Part shown: in pieces, positions 39,838-50,142 of the stretch
Position numbering within the stretch: the stretch's first letter is position 1
Layout of the letters: each line of letters begins with the position of its first letter
Assembly: GCA_001430745.1 (NCBI GenBank)
Contig: KQ482041.1
Span: 859,299 to 909,786, forward strand
Direction of reading: 5' to 3'
Length of the DNA: 50,488 bases
DNA from: Auxenochlorella pyrenoidosa
Lineage: Eukaryota; Chlorophyta; Trebouxiophyceae; Chlorellales; Chlorellaceae
Notes under the pieces: model-generated
What the model was told of the DNA's origin: nothing
Databases searched by the model: none
What the model saw: the letters and a program-made list of their open reading frames with translations, nothing else
Translations under genes and position numbers: made by a program

Positions 39838-40179
39838 ACCACCTCGCCCCGCTTGCATCTTGCGGCAGGCGGCCGAGCTGCGACGCACTAATGGTCTCCA
39901 GCACGGCCGCAGCAGCCTGACCAGGGCAGGGCCCAGCGGGCTGGCATGCGCAGCCTTGCGGCCCTGCCAGCAGCAGCGGCACGACGCAGGTCCTGGGTGG
40001 GCGGGCGTCCCGCCCTCACCAGCAGGCCGGCGTTCTGCGCCTGGCACGCACCCTGGGCGTGCAGCAGTGCCCGGGGTAGTTTTGTGCCCTTTCACCATTT
40101 ACCGAGAAGAACCACTGTGGCTGGAATGCAGCCTATTAATCATTCTTTCCTGTTGGAGCCCTTCCTCCCAATCGTGGCC

Positions 40180-40184
40180 TGTAA
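40180..40184 (+). terminator. TGTAA polyadenylation motif of ATPG
   Basis: This is the only TGTAA in the ATPG 3' flank, 343 nt past the stop. It is followed 36 nt later by a perfect hairpin. Confidence 0.5.
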
Positions 40185-40220
40185 TCGCTAGGCATCTGCG
40201 TGCAGAATTAACCACGGTGC

Positions 40221-40242
40221 CAATTGATGGTGCCATCAATTG
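40221..40242. repeat. Perfect 10-bp inverted repeat
   Basis: Arms CAATTGATGG and CCATCAATTG are separated by TG. Flanking GGTGC and GCACC can extend the stem imperfectly. It lies between ATPG and the F-box gene and could be a 3'-end structure or a protein-binding site. Confidence 0.85.
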
Positions 40243-40380
40243 CCAGCACCTACGAGCCAGGAATCGAACTACCATGTGAGTGCATGCTGCGAGAGCAGCG
40301 GCAGCATGACGGCCAGTTGCCCCTCTGCTATCATCAAGGAGGCAGCGAATGCTGCGCAAAACTGCTAGATCACATCTTCG

Positions 40381-41774
40381 ATGGTCGAAACCCGCAGAAA
40401 GCGGTCCAGGGCAGAAGAAAATGAGCAGGAGGCAGAACACCTCTCGGAAACAGCCGTGCTGCGCGCTGTAGACGCTCGGCGGGAGGACATTCTGCACCAT
40501 GCAGCCAGCGTCAGCACAAGCATGCTACTGGGCTGGCTGCGCCAGGACCTAGGGCTTCAGAGCGGGGCGGCAGCGGCGGCGCTGCGCAGCCACAGAGTCG
40601 CAATCGAGCGGAGAGCCCTCGAGCTCTTGGAAGAGCAGGCAAGTTGCTCTGATGGCACAACACGCACACACAAAACATAAACAATGAGAACTCGGCATGT
40701 CTGCACTTTTACTGATGCGGCGGCCACCCCTGCAGGGCCAAGTCCCCGCCGCCCCGCCGCCCGCCGGCCTCGGCGACCTGCCGGCAGAGCTGCTGCCAGC
40801 TGTCATTTGCTGGCTGGACCATGACAGCCTGTTCTGCGCGCTGCAAGTGTCGCGTGCCTGGAGTGCAGCTGTCTCGCAGGCTGGCCTGTGGGAGCACATG
40901 TGCAGGGCCAGAGGCTGGGCGGCCCCTTCACCAGCCGGAGCAGCCGAGTCTGGGCACCTGATGGCGCCGCCGCCGCAGCGGCAGCAGCAGCAGGGGCAGC
41001 AGGGGTGGCCGCAGCAGCAGCGGCGGCAGCAGCAACAGGGGAACCAGCAGGAGCGGTCACGCTGGCAGGAGCAGCCAAGCCAGCAGGAGCCGCAGCAGCA
41101 GCAGGGGAACCAGCAGGAGGAGGCACACCCAGCGGCCCCCGACTGGCGGCAGGTCTACCGACAGCGCTACTCTGCTGGCTGCTACGACTGCTTCCAGCCC
41201 ACGTCTCGCCACACTCTCATGGCAGGCAGCCTGCGCGTGCGGCTATGCCGCAGCTGTTCCCTGGGGTATGAGAGCCCCCGCCCTGTACAGCGCCTGGTGT
41301 CAGCAACTCACGCCAAGCGGCAGTGCTGCCTCAAGGATGCGGGTGGGGACCATGGAGGGTGGCCTGCACCGGCTGGCCGCGACCTTATGGGCAGCATGCT
41401 TGCACTGCTCTGCAAACGCCAGCCGTTTGTGCCTGCAGACGCCCGGCTGCTGTGCTTCCCGGCATGTGCAGATCTGGCGAAGCTGCCGCGCTGCGTGGAG
41501 CCCAACCCTGCAAATCCGGCGTTTGCGCCTATGCATCTGTTCAGGTGGGCTCGGGAGGGCTGAGTTGGCGAAGCAGGAGCAGCGCATCAAGCTGGGCAGA
41601 GCTCTAGCCAGGGCTGTATGAAAGCGTGCCATGCAAGCACTCCCTTGCCATGTAACGGTGGCCCTGTGTGCTTCCCTCAGCAGATGGTTGGATGTGCGGC
41701 GGGTTGCTGTGGAGCGCTGGGGCAGTTGGACGGCAGTGCAGTCAGAGCACAGGCGACGCATCACGCGCAGCTGA
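40381..41774 (+). CDS. F-box protein with CxxC pairs and Gln-rich segment
   Basis: Three exons: 40381-40638, 40736-41544 and 41684-41774, giving 385 residues. The first intron has a GCAAGT donor. The N-terminus has a basic patch (RRKRSRAEEN) and a helical domain (LLGWLRQDLGLQSGAAAAAL) faintly like a DEK C-terminal domain. An F-box follows (LGDLPAELLPAVICWLDHDS, ALQVSRAWSAAVSQAGLWEH), the docking site for SKP1 in SCF ubiquitin ligases. Next is a Gln-rich low-complexity stretch from CAG repeats, then CYDCFQ..RLCRSCSLGY, a CxxC-x19-CxxC pair that could bind zinc. The end (RWLDVRRVAVERWGSW) lies in the small third exon, whose CAGCAG acceptor allows one extra residue. The substrate is unknown. Confidence 0.75.
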
Positions 41775-42293
41775 CCGCATTTGCAGCGCTGATGAAGTTT
41801 GTGGGTGTTTGCTTGCTGTTGAAACAACTGCCGCCTGCTGAGCGTGAATGTGTTACACCAAAGAAAATTACCTCCTTTCAACCCTTTGTCCTGCAAATCT
41901 GTTGTACGGTGACGAAACACATGTTTTTGCACAATGGCACCAGCACACGAGAGCGACACATATGGCGGCATGCAACAACAGGAAGCAACACGCATGATGC
42001 GAGGAATGGGCACGATGGACGGTGCGCGCAGGGAGAGACAATGCTGGCAAGGAAGGGCGGATGTCCCTGAACGGCACGCTGCGTGCGGAGGATAGGCAAT
42101 GAAAGCATGCAGGATGGGGAAGGCAGGTTGTGCAGGAGCAAAGAACGAGAGTCTTGAATGGTCGGTCAGAGGAATCAGTCAAGCAAGGTTTCGGGCAGGG
42201 CAGTGGTGTGCAAGCATCATACAACAGCAGCTATGCACTGCCACAGTATCCCTCAAGGCTAGCCTTCTGAGCGTCGCCCCCCCAACCCACGGC
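41775..42293. other. Convergent intergenic region
   Basis: 519 bp between the F-box and ABC1-kinase stops. TTACA at 41853-41857 (TGTAA on the minus strand), about 440 nt past the kinase stop, is a candidate polyadenylation motif. AT content is higher than in the flanks. Nothing coding is seen. Confidence 0.5.
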
Positions 42294-45200
42294 TCAGGCC
42301 GCCGCCTCGAGAGCAGCGGTCGCCGCCGCACGGCGCGCCTCTGCGGCAGCCGCCCCTCCGCGCAGCCATGCCTCCAGCTCAGACCACCAGCTCAGCAGGC
42401 GCAGCGCAGCCATCCTGAGCTCTACCGCTGCCACGTCAGCCGCCACCATCACACGGGAGAGCAGCCCGGGGTGGTGCTGCAGCCGCGCCTTGGCCAGGGC
42501 GCGGGTGCATTCGCGGGCGGTGGACACAAACGAGTTGACGGGGCTGCCCAGGGCCAGGTCCACGGCTCTGTGGGCAGGCGTGAGATGGGGGCAGAGGGTG
42601 CATCAAGTGCAGGCTCTTGCGATGCACAGCGACTCGAGGTGTGAGTTAACGCTAGAGTGAACCCCTGCAGAGGCCTGCCCGGGCGGCCGTGCTGGAACTA
42701 GGGCACGGCACAGCCAAGTGCTACAAGGGTGCCCGTGCAGGCAAGCAGCTGTCGCCTGCTCTGCCTTTGGCTGCGAAACCATCAACCCTGCCCCTACCCC
42801 TGTCCGTTTCCATGCCCGCTGCCCCGCCCACCTGAGGCAGTCGTTGGTCTTGAGCAGCAGCAGCAGCGGGCGCGGCATGCGGCGCAGCAGCTCGCCAATC
42901 TCCCGCGCATACTGGGCGGCATAGTCCTGCGGCGGCCAGGAAACGAGCGGGGCGGTGCAGGCATGCACCTCCAATCTGCCTGAGACTCCGCGGGGTGCAG
43001 AGCCCTGTGGGGTGGCAGCCCCCCTTCCCCAGCGCCCAAGCGGCAGCAGGTTGGGCTGCAAAAGCGGCCCGCCCGCGCAGAGCGCTGGCACCAGTGCTGG
43101 CAGCAGGGCGGCCACGCCAGCCGGGAGCAGCCAGGCCCATGCCCCCCACCTGTATTGCCTCCTTCTCCTCCTCCGTGTACTTGAGCTTGAGGCGCTCCGA
43201 GGAGCCCCTCCTGTTGGTGACCTCCTCCCACGGCTTCTGCGTCAGCATGCCCGCAAACAGCGGCACCGCGTCGCCCGCGTTCATGGCCGCGCTGTGCCGC
43301 CGGATGCCCGCCTCGTCTGCAGGGGGGCCGGCAGGGGCTGCGCCAGTGGCCCCCTCCTACGCACCACGCACGTGCCTGCTAGGCTGCAAGCATGCTGCCT
43401 GCATCACAGGGGGACTGTGCACCCTGGCGGCTGCCCCCATGGACGACCGGGGCGGCACCCACGGCCCCTGCTCAACCCGCCAGCAGCCCACCTGCAAAGA
43501 CGAGCGAGTGCCACAGGCCGGCGTACTCGAGGCGGAAGGTGTCATCCAGCCGGCGGTACAGCCCGTGGTCTGCGGCAGCACAGCGGGGGGGGAGAGGGGG
43601 GAAGTGGGTCCAGCAGTGGGAGGCGCAGCATGAGGTGTGTCCTGCCAGACACCAGTGCATGTCACCTGGAGCAAGCAGGTGCAGAGCAGACGTGCAGGGT
43701 GGGGCAACCAAACAACAGGGTGCACCACCAGCGCGATGCGGGCCGCGCTCGCGGCACTCTGCAGGACCGTCCAGAGGCTGGCACCCATGCACGCCCCCTT
43801 GCCACGCACCCAGCAACACCAGCTGCCATTTGCCGCGCGGCGCCGCCCCGCCGTCGCCGCCCTGCCACCGGCCACCCAGGGACGCCGTGCTCGTGCCGGC
43901 CGGCGGCGCCCTGCGCACCAGCATGTTGGCGGCATGGGGGTCCTGCACAGGCGGCGCAGGTGCTGCTGTCAGCCAGGTGGCCCAGAGGCACCCGCCTGAC
44001 TGCCTCCCCGGCCATGGCGGCCCGCCTTCCTTGCGCCGGCTTCCCCAGCATAGACCGCCGCAGCCCCACGTGCGCCATCCCCAGCCTGCCAGCGCGGCTT
44101 GCGTCGCCGGCACTCACGCAGTGCACGTCCCCAAAGGCGAAGATCATCTCGTTGAAGGTCTCGCTGATCAGGGCGGCCACGTCGGCGGGCGCCGCGCCCA
44201 GCGCCGCCAGCCCCGCCCGGTCCGTCACCTTGACCCCTGCAACGCAGCAGCGGCGGGGCCGAGCAGCCGAGCGTGGGCAGCAAGGGTGCTCGGAGGGCAA
44301 AGCAGTGGCAGACGCGCAGATGGTTGTGCACCGGTCGCCCGACTGCCGGGCCAGCCCCTCTGTACGCAGTCCAGAGCAGCTTGCTGCCTGGACCCACACG
44401 GGCCTCAATCCTGAGCAGCTGCTGCACACAGCAACCTGGCAGAGCCGCAGGTGAGCTCGCGACCCCCCCAAACCCCCTCATGCTGGCCCGAGGGCACACA
44501 TGCACACACGCATACACGCACACCAGACCCCCCCCCCCCCCACCCCCACCCCACCCCACACCCCCCCCTCACCCTCCACAAACTCCATGGTCAGCACGCG
44601 GTGCGAGGTGCGCGAGGGGTCGACGGCGGGGCACGCCACGCGGCCCCGCACGCGGCACCCCCGGCTGGCCAGGTTCTCCGCGCACCGCGTGCTGTTAGCC
44701 GCCTCGTGCAGAAAGTCCAGCTCTGCCGGGGGCAACAGCAAGGCGGCGCATGGAGGTGGGACCCCGGGCGCTGGCGCAGGCCCGCAGACGGATCGCATGA
44801 TGCTGCGCACTTGAAGAACGCCACCATCCCAAGGCCAGGCAGGGGAGCAGAGGGGCAGGCGGCACGCGCACGGGGCAGCCCGCCCCAGGGCAGTCCGCCA
44901 TCCGCCGCACTCACCCAGCGGCAGGTTCTCCTTGGACTCATCCACCAGCCACTGCAGGGGCCAGGGGGCTGCTGAGTACCGCATGCCGACGGCGTGCAGG
45001 CGCGCCCTGTCCCCAGGGTTTCCATTTACACAGGCAGCTCTCAGGAGCCCCGGCAGCCGGGCTTCCCCCACACCTGGAGTGGGGTCTGTCCATAGGTGCG
45101 GGCCTCCAGCCCCTCAGCCCCCCCTTGCCTGGTAGTCGATGTCGGGGCTGATCCACTTGACGGCCTTGACCAGAAACTCAATGGTGGCCAGGTCGATCGC

Positions 45201-46965
45201 CGACGCCTCGCGCAGGCCCCTGTGCTGCACCTGCATGGCGTGTGCCCAGTGGGGCGGGCGGGTGGAGTCAGAGGGATGGAAAGGGGGGCGCGGCAAGGGG
45301 TCAAAGAGCTCGGTGGGGGATCCAGCACCGAGCAGGCGCATGATAACTGCGCTGTGTGCGGCCCACCTTGACAGCTAGGCGACGCCCGTCATGGTCTATT
45401 GCCTCGTGCACCTGCGCACAGGGCAGCCAGGCAGCGCCAAGTGGCCTCCACAGTCAACTCGGCATGAGCGACGCGCTGCCGGGGGGGCGGCAGAAGTACA
45501 GACACAGAGGGCTGCCCTGCTGAGGTTTTTGCGCAGGTTGCAGCATGCCCAATCCACTGCCGGTCCCTGACGTCTGCTCCTCCCAGCAGCGCACCTGGGC
45601 CAGGCTGGCGCTGGCGATGGGCTTGGTCGAGAAGCTGGCAAACAGCTGCTCAGGCGGCTGGCCAAAGTCCTCCACAATGGTCTGCCGCACCTGCGGGGAG
45701 AGGGGCGGGCGGCACGCTGGCCTTGCACAAGCACAGGGCTCAGGGGAAGGGCAGGCGGGCAGCAGGCACGGGGCCCCCAGGCAACCGCTGCAGCACTGGC
45801 TGGGGAGCAGCAGGGCACACCCCGGCACAGGCCTGGCGTGCTGGTCAAGGGCGGGACCGACCCCAGGCCTGCTTCAGCCAGCTCGTCCGCCCTGGTACTT
45901 GCACGAGTGGAGCTGCGCCTGGCCTCGACACCGCGCCCCCCCCACCCCCACCACCACCCACCACCACCACCACCACCACCCACCCACCCCCCCACACACA
46001 GAGCCCCACCTGCTCGTACGTGGACACCGGGCAGCGGTCCAGCATGTGCTCCCGCATCGTCAGCACGTACTCGCTGGGCAGCAGGTGGTCCTGCAGCCAG
46101 GGGGGCCGGGAGGGGCAGCGGCGCTGCTGTTGGTGGCGTGCGTCGTGCTCGCAGGCGCGGGGCCGCACATCGGCGGCATCACTTGTCGAGGCCTGCAGTC
46201 GCCGCTTCAAATCGAGCCCTGCGCCGCCTGGCCCGCAGCTGCGCGCGCGCGGCCCCGCACCAGCATGCCGATGTGCTGTCCCAGCTTGATGTAGATGCCC
46301 CCGTTCCTGAAGCAGACGTCCAGCAGGCGGTTGGCGCCGCGCTGGTGGCACCCCCGCTTGGCCTCCTCCCGCTGCTCCCCCTCCAGCCCCCGCAGCGTCA
46401 GCGCATAGTCTGCGGGGCAGGGGCGGCGCCAGGTGCTGAGGTGCACGCAGGGCGGGAGCAGCTGGGAAAGGTGGCGCATGGACGAATGCGAGTGGAGGAT
46501 GCCGACTGCGGCTACAGAGAAAGGCGCAGGCGCAGGGGGAAATGCAGAGACAGGGCATGGGAGACAGGCGGGCATGCGTGGCGCAACGCTACCAGCCACC
46601 GCGGCGCTTGTGCAGTTTGCCGAGCGTCGAGGCGCCCTCTGTTTGGCCAACAACAACCAAGCCCCGTGCTAGCCGCATCATCAAGCAGTCATTCTAAGCT
46701 TCAGCTTGCCCCCACCTGCCAGCATGGACACAGCAGCGACGACATCACGCCCAAGCCGCACCGGCACCATGGCCGCGCCATAGGCCACCTGAAGAGGCTC
46801 GTCTACAAGCGCGAAGGAGCCCAGGCCCAGTGCGCCCACACCAGTGACGGCAGCAACACGGCCGACGCCGCCCGCAGCAGCGATGGCAGCAGTGCTGAAG
46901 CCGGCATGCTGCGCTGCGCCGGTCGACCTCAACTGCGCCACAAGCCGTGCTGCTCGCAGCAGCAT
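42294..46965 (-). CDS. ABC1/ADCK (UbiB-family) atypical kinase
   Basis: Fourteen exons: 46965-46716, 46409-46261, 46090-46010, 45690-45595, 45411-45367, 45230-45129, 44951-44915, 44722-44573, 44236-44118, 43942-43810, 43569-43492, 43316-43150, 42926-42832 and 42567-42294, giving 591 residues. All phases agree and the sixth intron has a GCAAGG donor. The N-terminus (MLLRAARLVAQLRSTGAAQH, GFSTAAI) looks like a mitochondrial or plastid presequence, followed by a Gly/Ala-rich hydrophobic stretch. ABC1 hallmarks appear in order: the KxGQ motif IYIKLGQHIG, the A-rich loop PIASASLAQ, RRLAVKVQH, ELDFLHEAANS, HRVLTMEFVEG, the catalytic DPHAANMLV, and LDHGLYR in place of DFG. The tail LLLLLKTNDCLR is typical of ADCK1/5-like plant ABC1Ks. 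These kinases or ATPases act in quinone and lipid metabolism. All catalytic residues are present; the substrate and organelle are not determined. Confidence 0.9.
44496..44570. repeat. CA-rich and poly-C low-complexity tract
   Basis: A CACA-type tract and poly-C runs occupy the intron downstream of exon 8 of the ABC1 kinase gene (minus strand: G-rich then GT-rich). Confidence 0.8.
45942..45999. repeat. CCA trinucleotide repeat
   Basis: A (CCA)n/(CCCA)n tract lies in the intron after exon 3 of the ABC1 kinase gene. It creates spurious His/Pro-rich open frames. Confidence 0.85.
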
Positions 46966-47344
46966 GCCGGCTTGTGGCCCAGGGAGGCAGCCGCTGCGGG
47001 TTGGCTGTGGAGTTGCCTCTGGACACCAACCCGCACCCTATTGGTGCTGTACAGAGGTTCTGGGCACCGCCAATTGGGCAATTTCTATGTGCAATGCGAT
47101 GCAGGTGACCTATGAGACTTTTTTGACTCAAGCGCAGCATCCACAGCATCCTCCGATGGCTTGGAGAAGCGTGGTGGGTTCCTTTCACACCATACGCTGG
47201 TCGCAAATTACTCTCGAGCGTACAATTGCGCTCGCCAGGAGTCAACCCACCTGGGGAGCGTCAAGCCATGTCCGCAATGCCAGCGGCTCGCTAAGACTGT
47301 TCCCCCCTTCAACGGATGCTGTTCAGATCACACAGTAACAATCA
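46966..47344. promoter_or_regulatory. Divergent intergenic region between the ABC1 kinase and coiled-coil genes
   Basis: 379 bp between start codons. No TATA box is clear, and no exon is supported. Confidence 0.4.
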
Positions 47345-49501
47345 ATGAAGCGCGCGGCCGGCAGGAGGGAGCCGCCGCCGGTCGGCCTGGTGAGTGCAGC
47401 GGCGGCGGTGGCGTCCGAGCACGGTTGGCGATCATCACCATGCTTCCTGTGCACCAAACCAATCCTTTTGCACCGCTTTATGAAGATGCAGACTGAGGTG
47501 CCTCGGTGTGCCAGCCCCTACCTTTCGGCGCTTGAGAACAGGGGTACCTGCAACCCAGCTGTCACTGTCCCGATGCGCGGTTCAGTGCCGCCCTCGCCTG
47601 CCGCCCATGCGGCCCTGGGCCAGCGCAGTGCAGCCACAGCGGCGCGCTTGCAGGTACTGATCACACGTGCGAACAACGTGACATCTACTGCTGGCAGGCT
47701 CGCAAGCGCAGGCAGCCCGGGTGGTGCAAATGGGCACCCCGTTCGGCGACCAGCCTCTGCCATCCAGCAGCATAGGCGGCCGGCACGCATGGAGCAGCAG
47801 AGATCAGCCAGCGCCATGGCACTGCGGGCGCAGGCGCATGCAGCGGCCCCTATACCGGTCCAGGCGGCAAGCAACCAGCAGCAGCAGCACATGCAAGGCA
47901 TCCCTTCCTGTGGGCAGCCTGCAGCCCCACCAGGGCAGGCAGCAGCAGGCTCAGCAGCCAGCCTGCCAAAACCGGAGAGGGCAGGGAGCAGGCTGGGGCG
48001 GTTGCCAACTGCTGGGCTTGCTGGGGAGCAGGCAGCTGGAGGCATTACACCGCTGCTATCGCAGCAGGCTTTGCTGGGCCCGCGGCCAGGCAGCGACGGG
48101 TTGCTAGGAGCCAGACATCCAGCATCACCAGCACAGCAGCATGCAGCGCTGCCACCGCTGCTGGCGGCAGAAGAGGCCAGCCGGCCTCCTTCACGCTTGC
48201 AGCACTATGGCGCAGCCAGAGCGTCTGCTGGCAGCACCGCTGGCCGCAGGCGGCCTCAGCTGCCACCGGTGCGCCCGTTCAGTGCGAGCCGGCCGACTGC
48301 TGCCAAGAGCACACCGTTCTGCAGCCCGAGCGCAAAAGTCGGGCTAGCAAGCGGAGGGGCAGTGCCAGCAGGAGCTACAACCTTGTTTGATTACGGAAAA
48401 GGCATGCATTGCCAGGCAACAGCAGCAGCAGTAGTCGCGGCAGCAGGAGGTGGAGCAGCAGCAAATGCATGTGGAGCAGCAACGGGACTTGCAGCATCAA
48501 GTTCAGCTGCATGGCCGTGCTGCTGCTGCAACAGTGCAGCATGCGGGGGCTCTCAAGCAGCAGCTGACGACAGCCAGCTCGAACCAGGGCTTCGAGAAGC
48601 TGCGGAAAATGCTGACACCTGGCTTGCCTCCCTGCCCCCACACCCAACAGCATCGCAACTGCGGCAGCTAGTCGAAAAGCTCTTATCCAGCAGTAGCAGC
48701 CAAGTGCGCCAACCCTGTGGAGCAGCAGCTGTAGCAGCTGAGGTTGCAGCAGCAGGCGTTGACCAACAGCACAACAACAGCGGGGTCCTTGCCAGCAGCC
48801 AGCGGGTGCAGCAGCTATTCCAGCAGTGCACCGCTCTGCGAGGGGAGAAGGCGGCTCTGGAGCGCCTGAACCAGGACCTCAGCAGACAGGTGGGGTGCAG
48901 GGCCAGACTGGAAGTCTGGGGGCCATTCCTTCGCTGAGTGACGGGTAGGCGGGGCCAAGCCAAGCCACTCTGCAGGCTAGCTTGCATCCATCTTCAAAGG
49001 CAGCACATGCGACTGGTGCGTTGACCAGCCTAGGCCTGCCCCCTGTGCCGGCAGGTGTCGGACCACCAGCAGCAGCTGGCCTCCCTGCACCTGCGGCTGG
49101 ACAACTTACTGCTGGAGCGGCAGCGCCTGCAGGAGGAGGCGCAGGAGGCCGCAGCTGCGGCGCAGGCAGAGGTGGCGCAGCTGCAGCAGCAACTGTCGGC
49201 TGTGCAGGCAGAGGCGGCAGTGGCCCGCGCCAGCCCATGTGCGCTGGCTCACAGCAGCGGCGGCGGCAGTGGTAGCGGGAGGAGCGTGCTTCCACTGGCT
49301 CACGCTGCCGCTGGGGCCAGCGCACGCAGCGCAGCAGGCAGCAGCTCCCCGGGCGGCCACCCGCAGCTGGCGGAGCAGCCGAGTGATGACGAGGTCAGCT
49401 GGGGGCGCAGCCTGACGGCGCGGCGCCCCGCGGCAAGGCCAGTCCACGTCCCTCCGGTGGACCTGTCCCGCCTGCGCGCAGTGCTGCCTGGGCGCAAGTG
49501 A
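47345..49501 (+). CDS. Low-complexity coiled-coil protein, function unknown
   Basis: Modelled as exon 47345-48889 joined to 49055-49501 (663 residues). The first about 370 residues are rich in Ala, Gln, Pro and Ser with basic spots and no recognisable domain. Two coiled-coil stretches follow: SQRVQQLFQQCTALRGEKAA with LERLNQDLSRQ before the intron, and LASLHLRLDNLLLERQRLQE with VAQLQQQLSAVQAE after it. The C-terminus ends PPVDLSRLRAVLPGRK. A 102-nt segment (47390-47491) begins GTGAGT and ends CAG, is a multiple of three and keeps the frame. Removing it would give 629 residues and a more uniform N-terminus. CAG-rich DNA at 48415-48570 reads in two frames, so the Ala/Cys-rich segment there is the least certain part. 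It could be a structural, centrosomal or cytoskeletal protein. Confidence 0.6.
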
Positions 49502-49560
49502 GGGAGCAGTGGGGATGCCCGACCCTGCACTCTGCTGCGCTGCGCAATTTAACAGCGTGG

Positions 49561-49617
49561 GGTGCCATCTGTGTAAATTACATCCAGGTGACATCTGTGT
49601 TGATCCAGGTGACATCT
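49561..49617. repeat. Short direct repeats, about 21-bp spacing
   Basis: ATCCAGGTGACATCT occurs at 49582-49596 and again at 49603-49617. A related GGTGCCATCTGTGT lies at 49561-49574, so there are about three imperfect copies just past the coiled-coil gene. Confidence 0.8.
49572..49582. terminator. Nested TGTAA motifs on both strands
   Basis: TGTAAATTACA gives TGTAA on the plus strand (71 nt past the coiled-coil stop) and TGTAA on the minus strand (about 560 nt past the glutaredoxin stop). Confidence 0.5.
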
Positions 49618-50142
49618 TCTTTTTGCTGGGCGGACAAGACGCCACCTGAATCGTGTCATGGAGCCCAACATTGAAAGGCATTAAGAGAAGAGAGCTGCAG
49701 TGAAGAGCAGTCAGAGAGCGAGCGGTGGGGAGGGGCGCTTCCAGTGCAAACAGGGCGGGGGGTTAAGGCGCAGGGGGCGCACTGCTGGCTGACGCGATAT
49801 GCGCAGAGCAGGGGTGGCAGCAAATACGCACAAGAAAGCAGGCAGGGGGCAATGAGAGTAAGAGTACATATAAGATGGGGCGCCATGCGGGCTTGCAGCC
49901 GCCGCGCCTCAGATTCATTCGTGGCACAGGAGCAAGCCGGCGATTGCCGGCCTGCATGCCCGCTGCACGCGCATGGCGGCCTCGACCGGCCTGCCAGCGC
50001 TAGGGGCTGCCTGCTGTGACAGGAAGCGCTTGCGGGCTGCTGGGCATGCCCTGCGGCAGCTTCGGGTGGCCGCCACGACCGCTGCCACGCAAGCTGGCTG
50101 TGCTGATGCCACCGCGTTGGCTTCCGTGTCGGGGGGCACGCA

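Larger units (their letters stand above)
39838..40380. other. Intergenic region downstream of ATPG
   Basis: 543 bp between two rightward genes. It holds the ATPG 3' UTR, a TGTAA motif, a strong hairpin, and about 140 bp directly before the F-box start. No TATA box is obvious. Confidence 0.5.
49502..50142. other. Convergent intergenic region
   Basis: 641 bp between the coiled-coil gene (+) and the glutaredoxin gene (-). Besides the two entries that follow, it holds a TATA-like ACATATAAG at 49866-49874 with no gene behind it. Nothing coding is supported. Confidence 0.5.

Noticed and set aside
40250..40285. tRNA B-box-like sequence on the minus strand (AGTTCGATTCC)
   Set aside because: The T-stem does not pair and no A-box, anticodon arm or acceptor stem fits. 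Probably chance or a decayed fragment.
42955..44454. Plus-strand open frame of 499 codons
   Set aside because: Antisense to ABC1 kinase exons 9-12; His/Pro/Arg-rich with no domain.
46440..46510. Possible extra exon of the ABC1 kinase (AAVGILHSHSSMRHL)
   Set aside because: Exon 1 joins in phase directly to ADYALTLRG as in the family. Including it would insert unrelated sequence.
45838..47115. Plus-strand open frame of 425 codons
   Set aside because: Antisense to the ABC1 kinase 5' exons and driven by the CCA repeat.
48450..48671. Gln-rich alternative frame in the CAG-rich part of the coiled-coil gene
   Set aside because: Locally it looks like a coiled coil, but a TAG stop lies just upstream and no splice pair connects it in phase to both sides.
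49866..49874. TATA-like ACATATAAG on the plus strand
   Set aside because: No supported gene follows; the downstream short frame is Cys/Arg-rich shadow sequence over the glutaredoxin 3' UTR.
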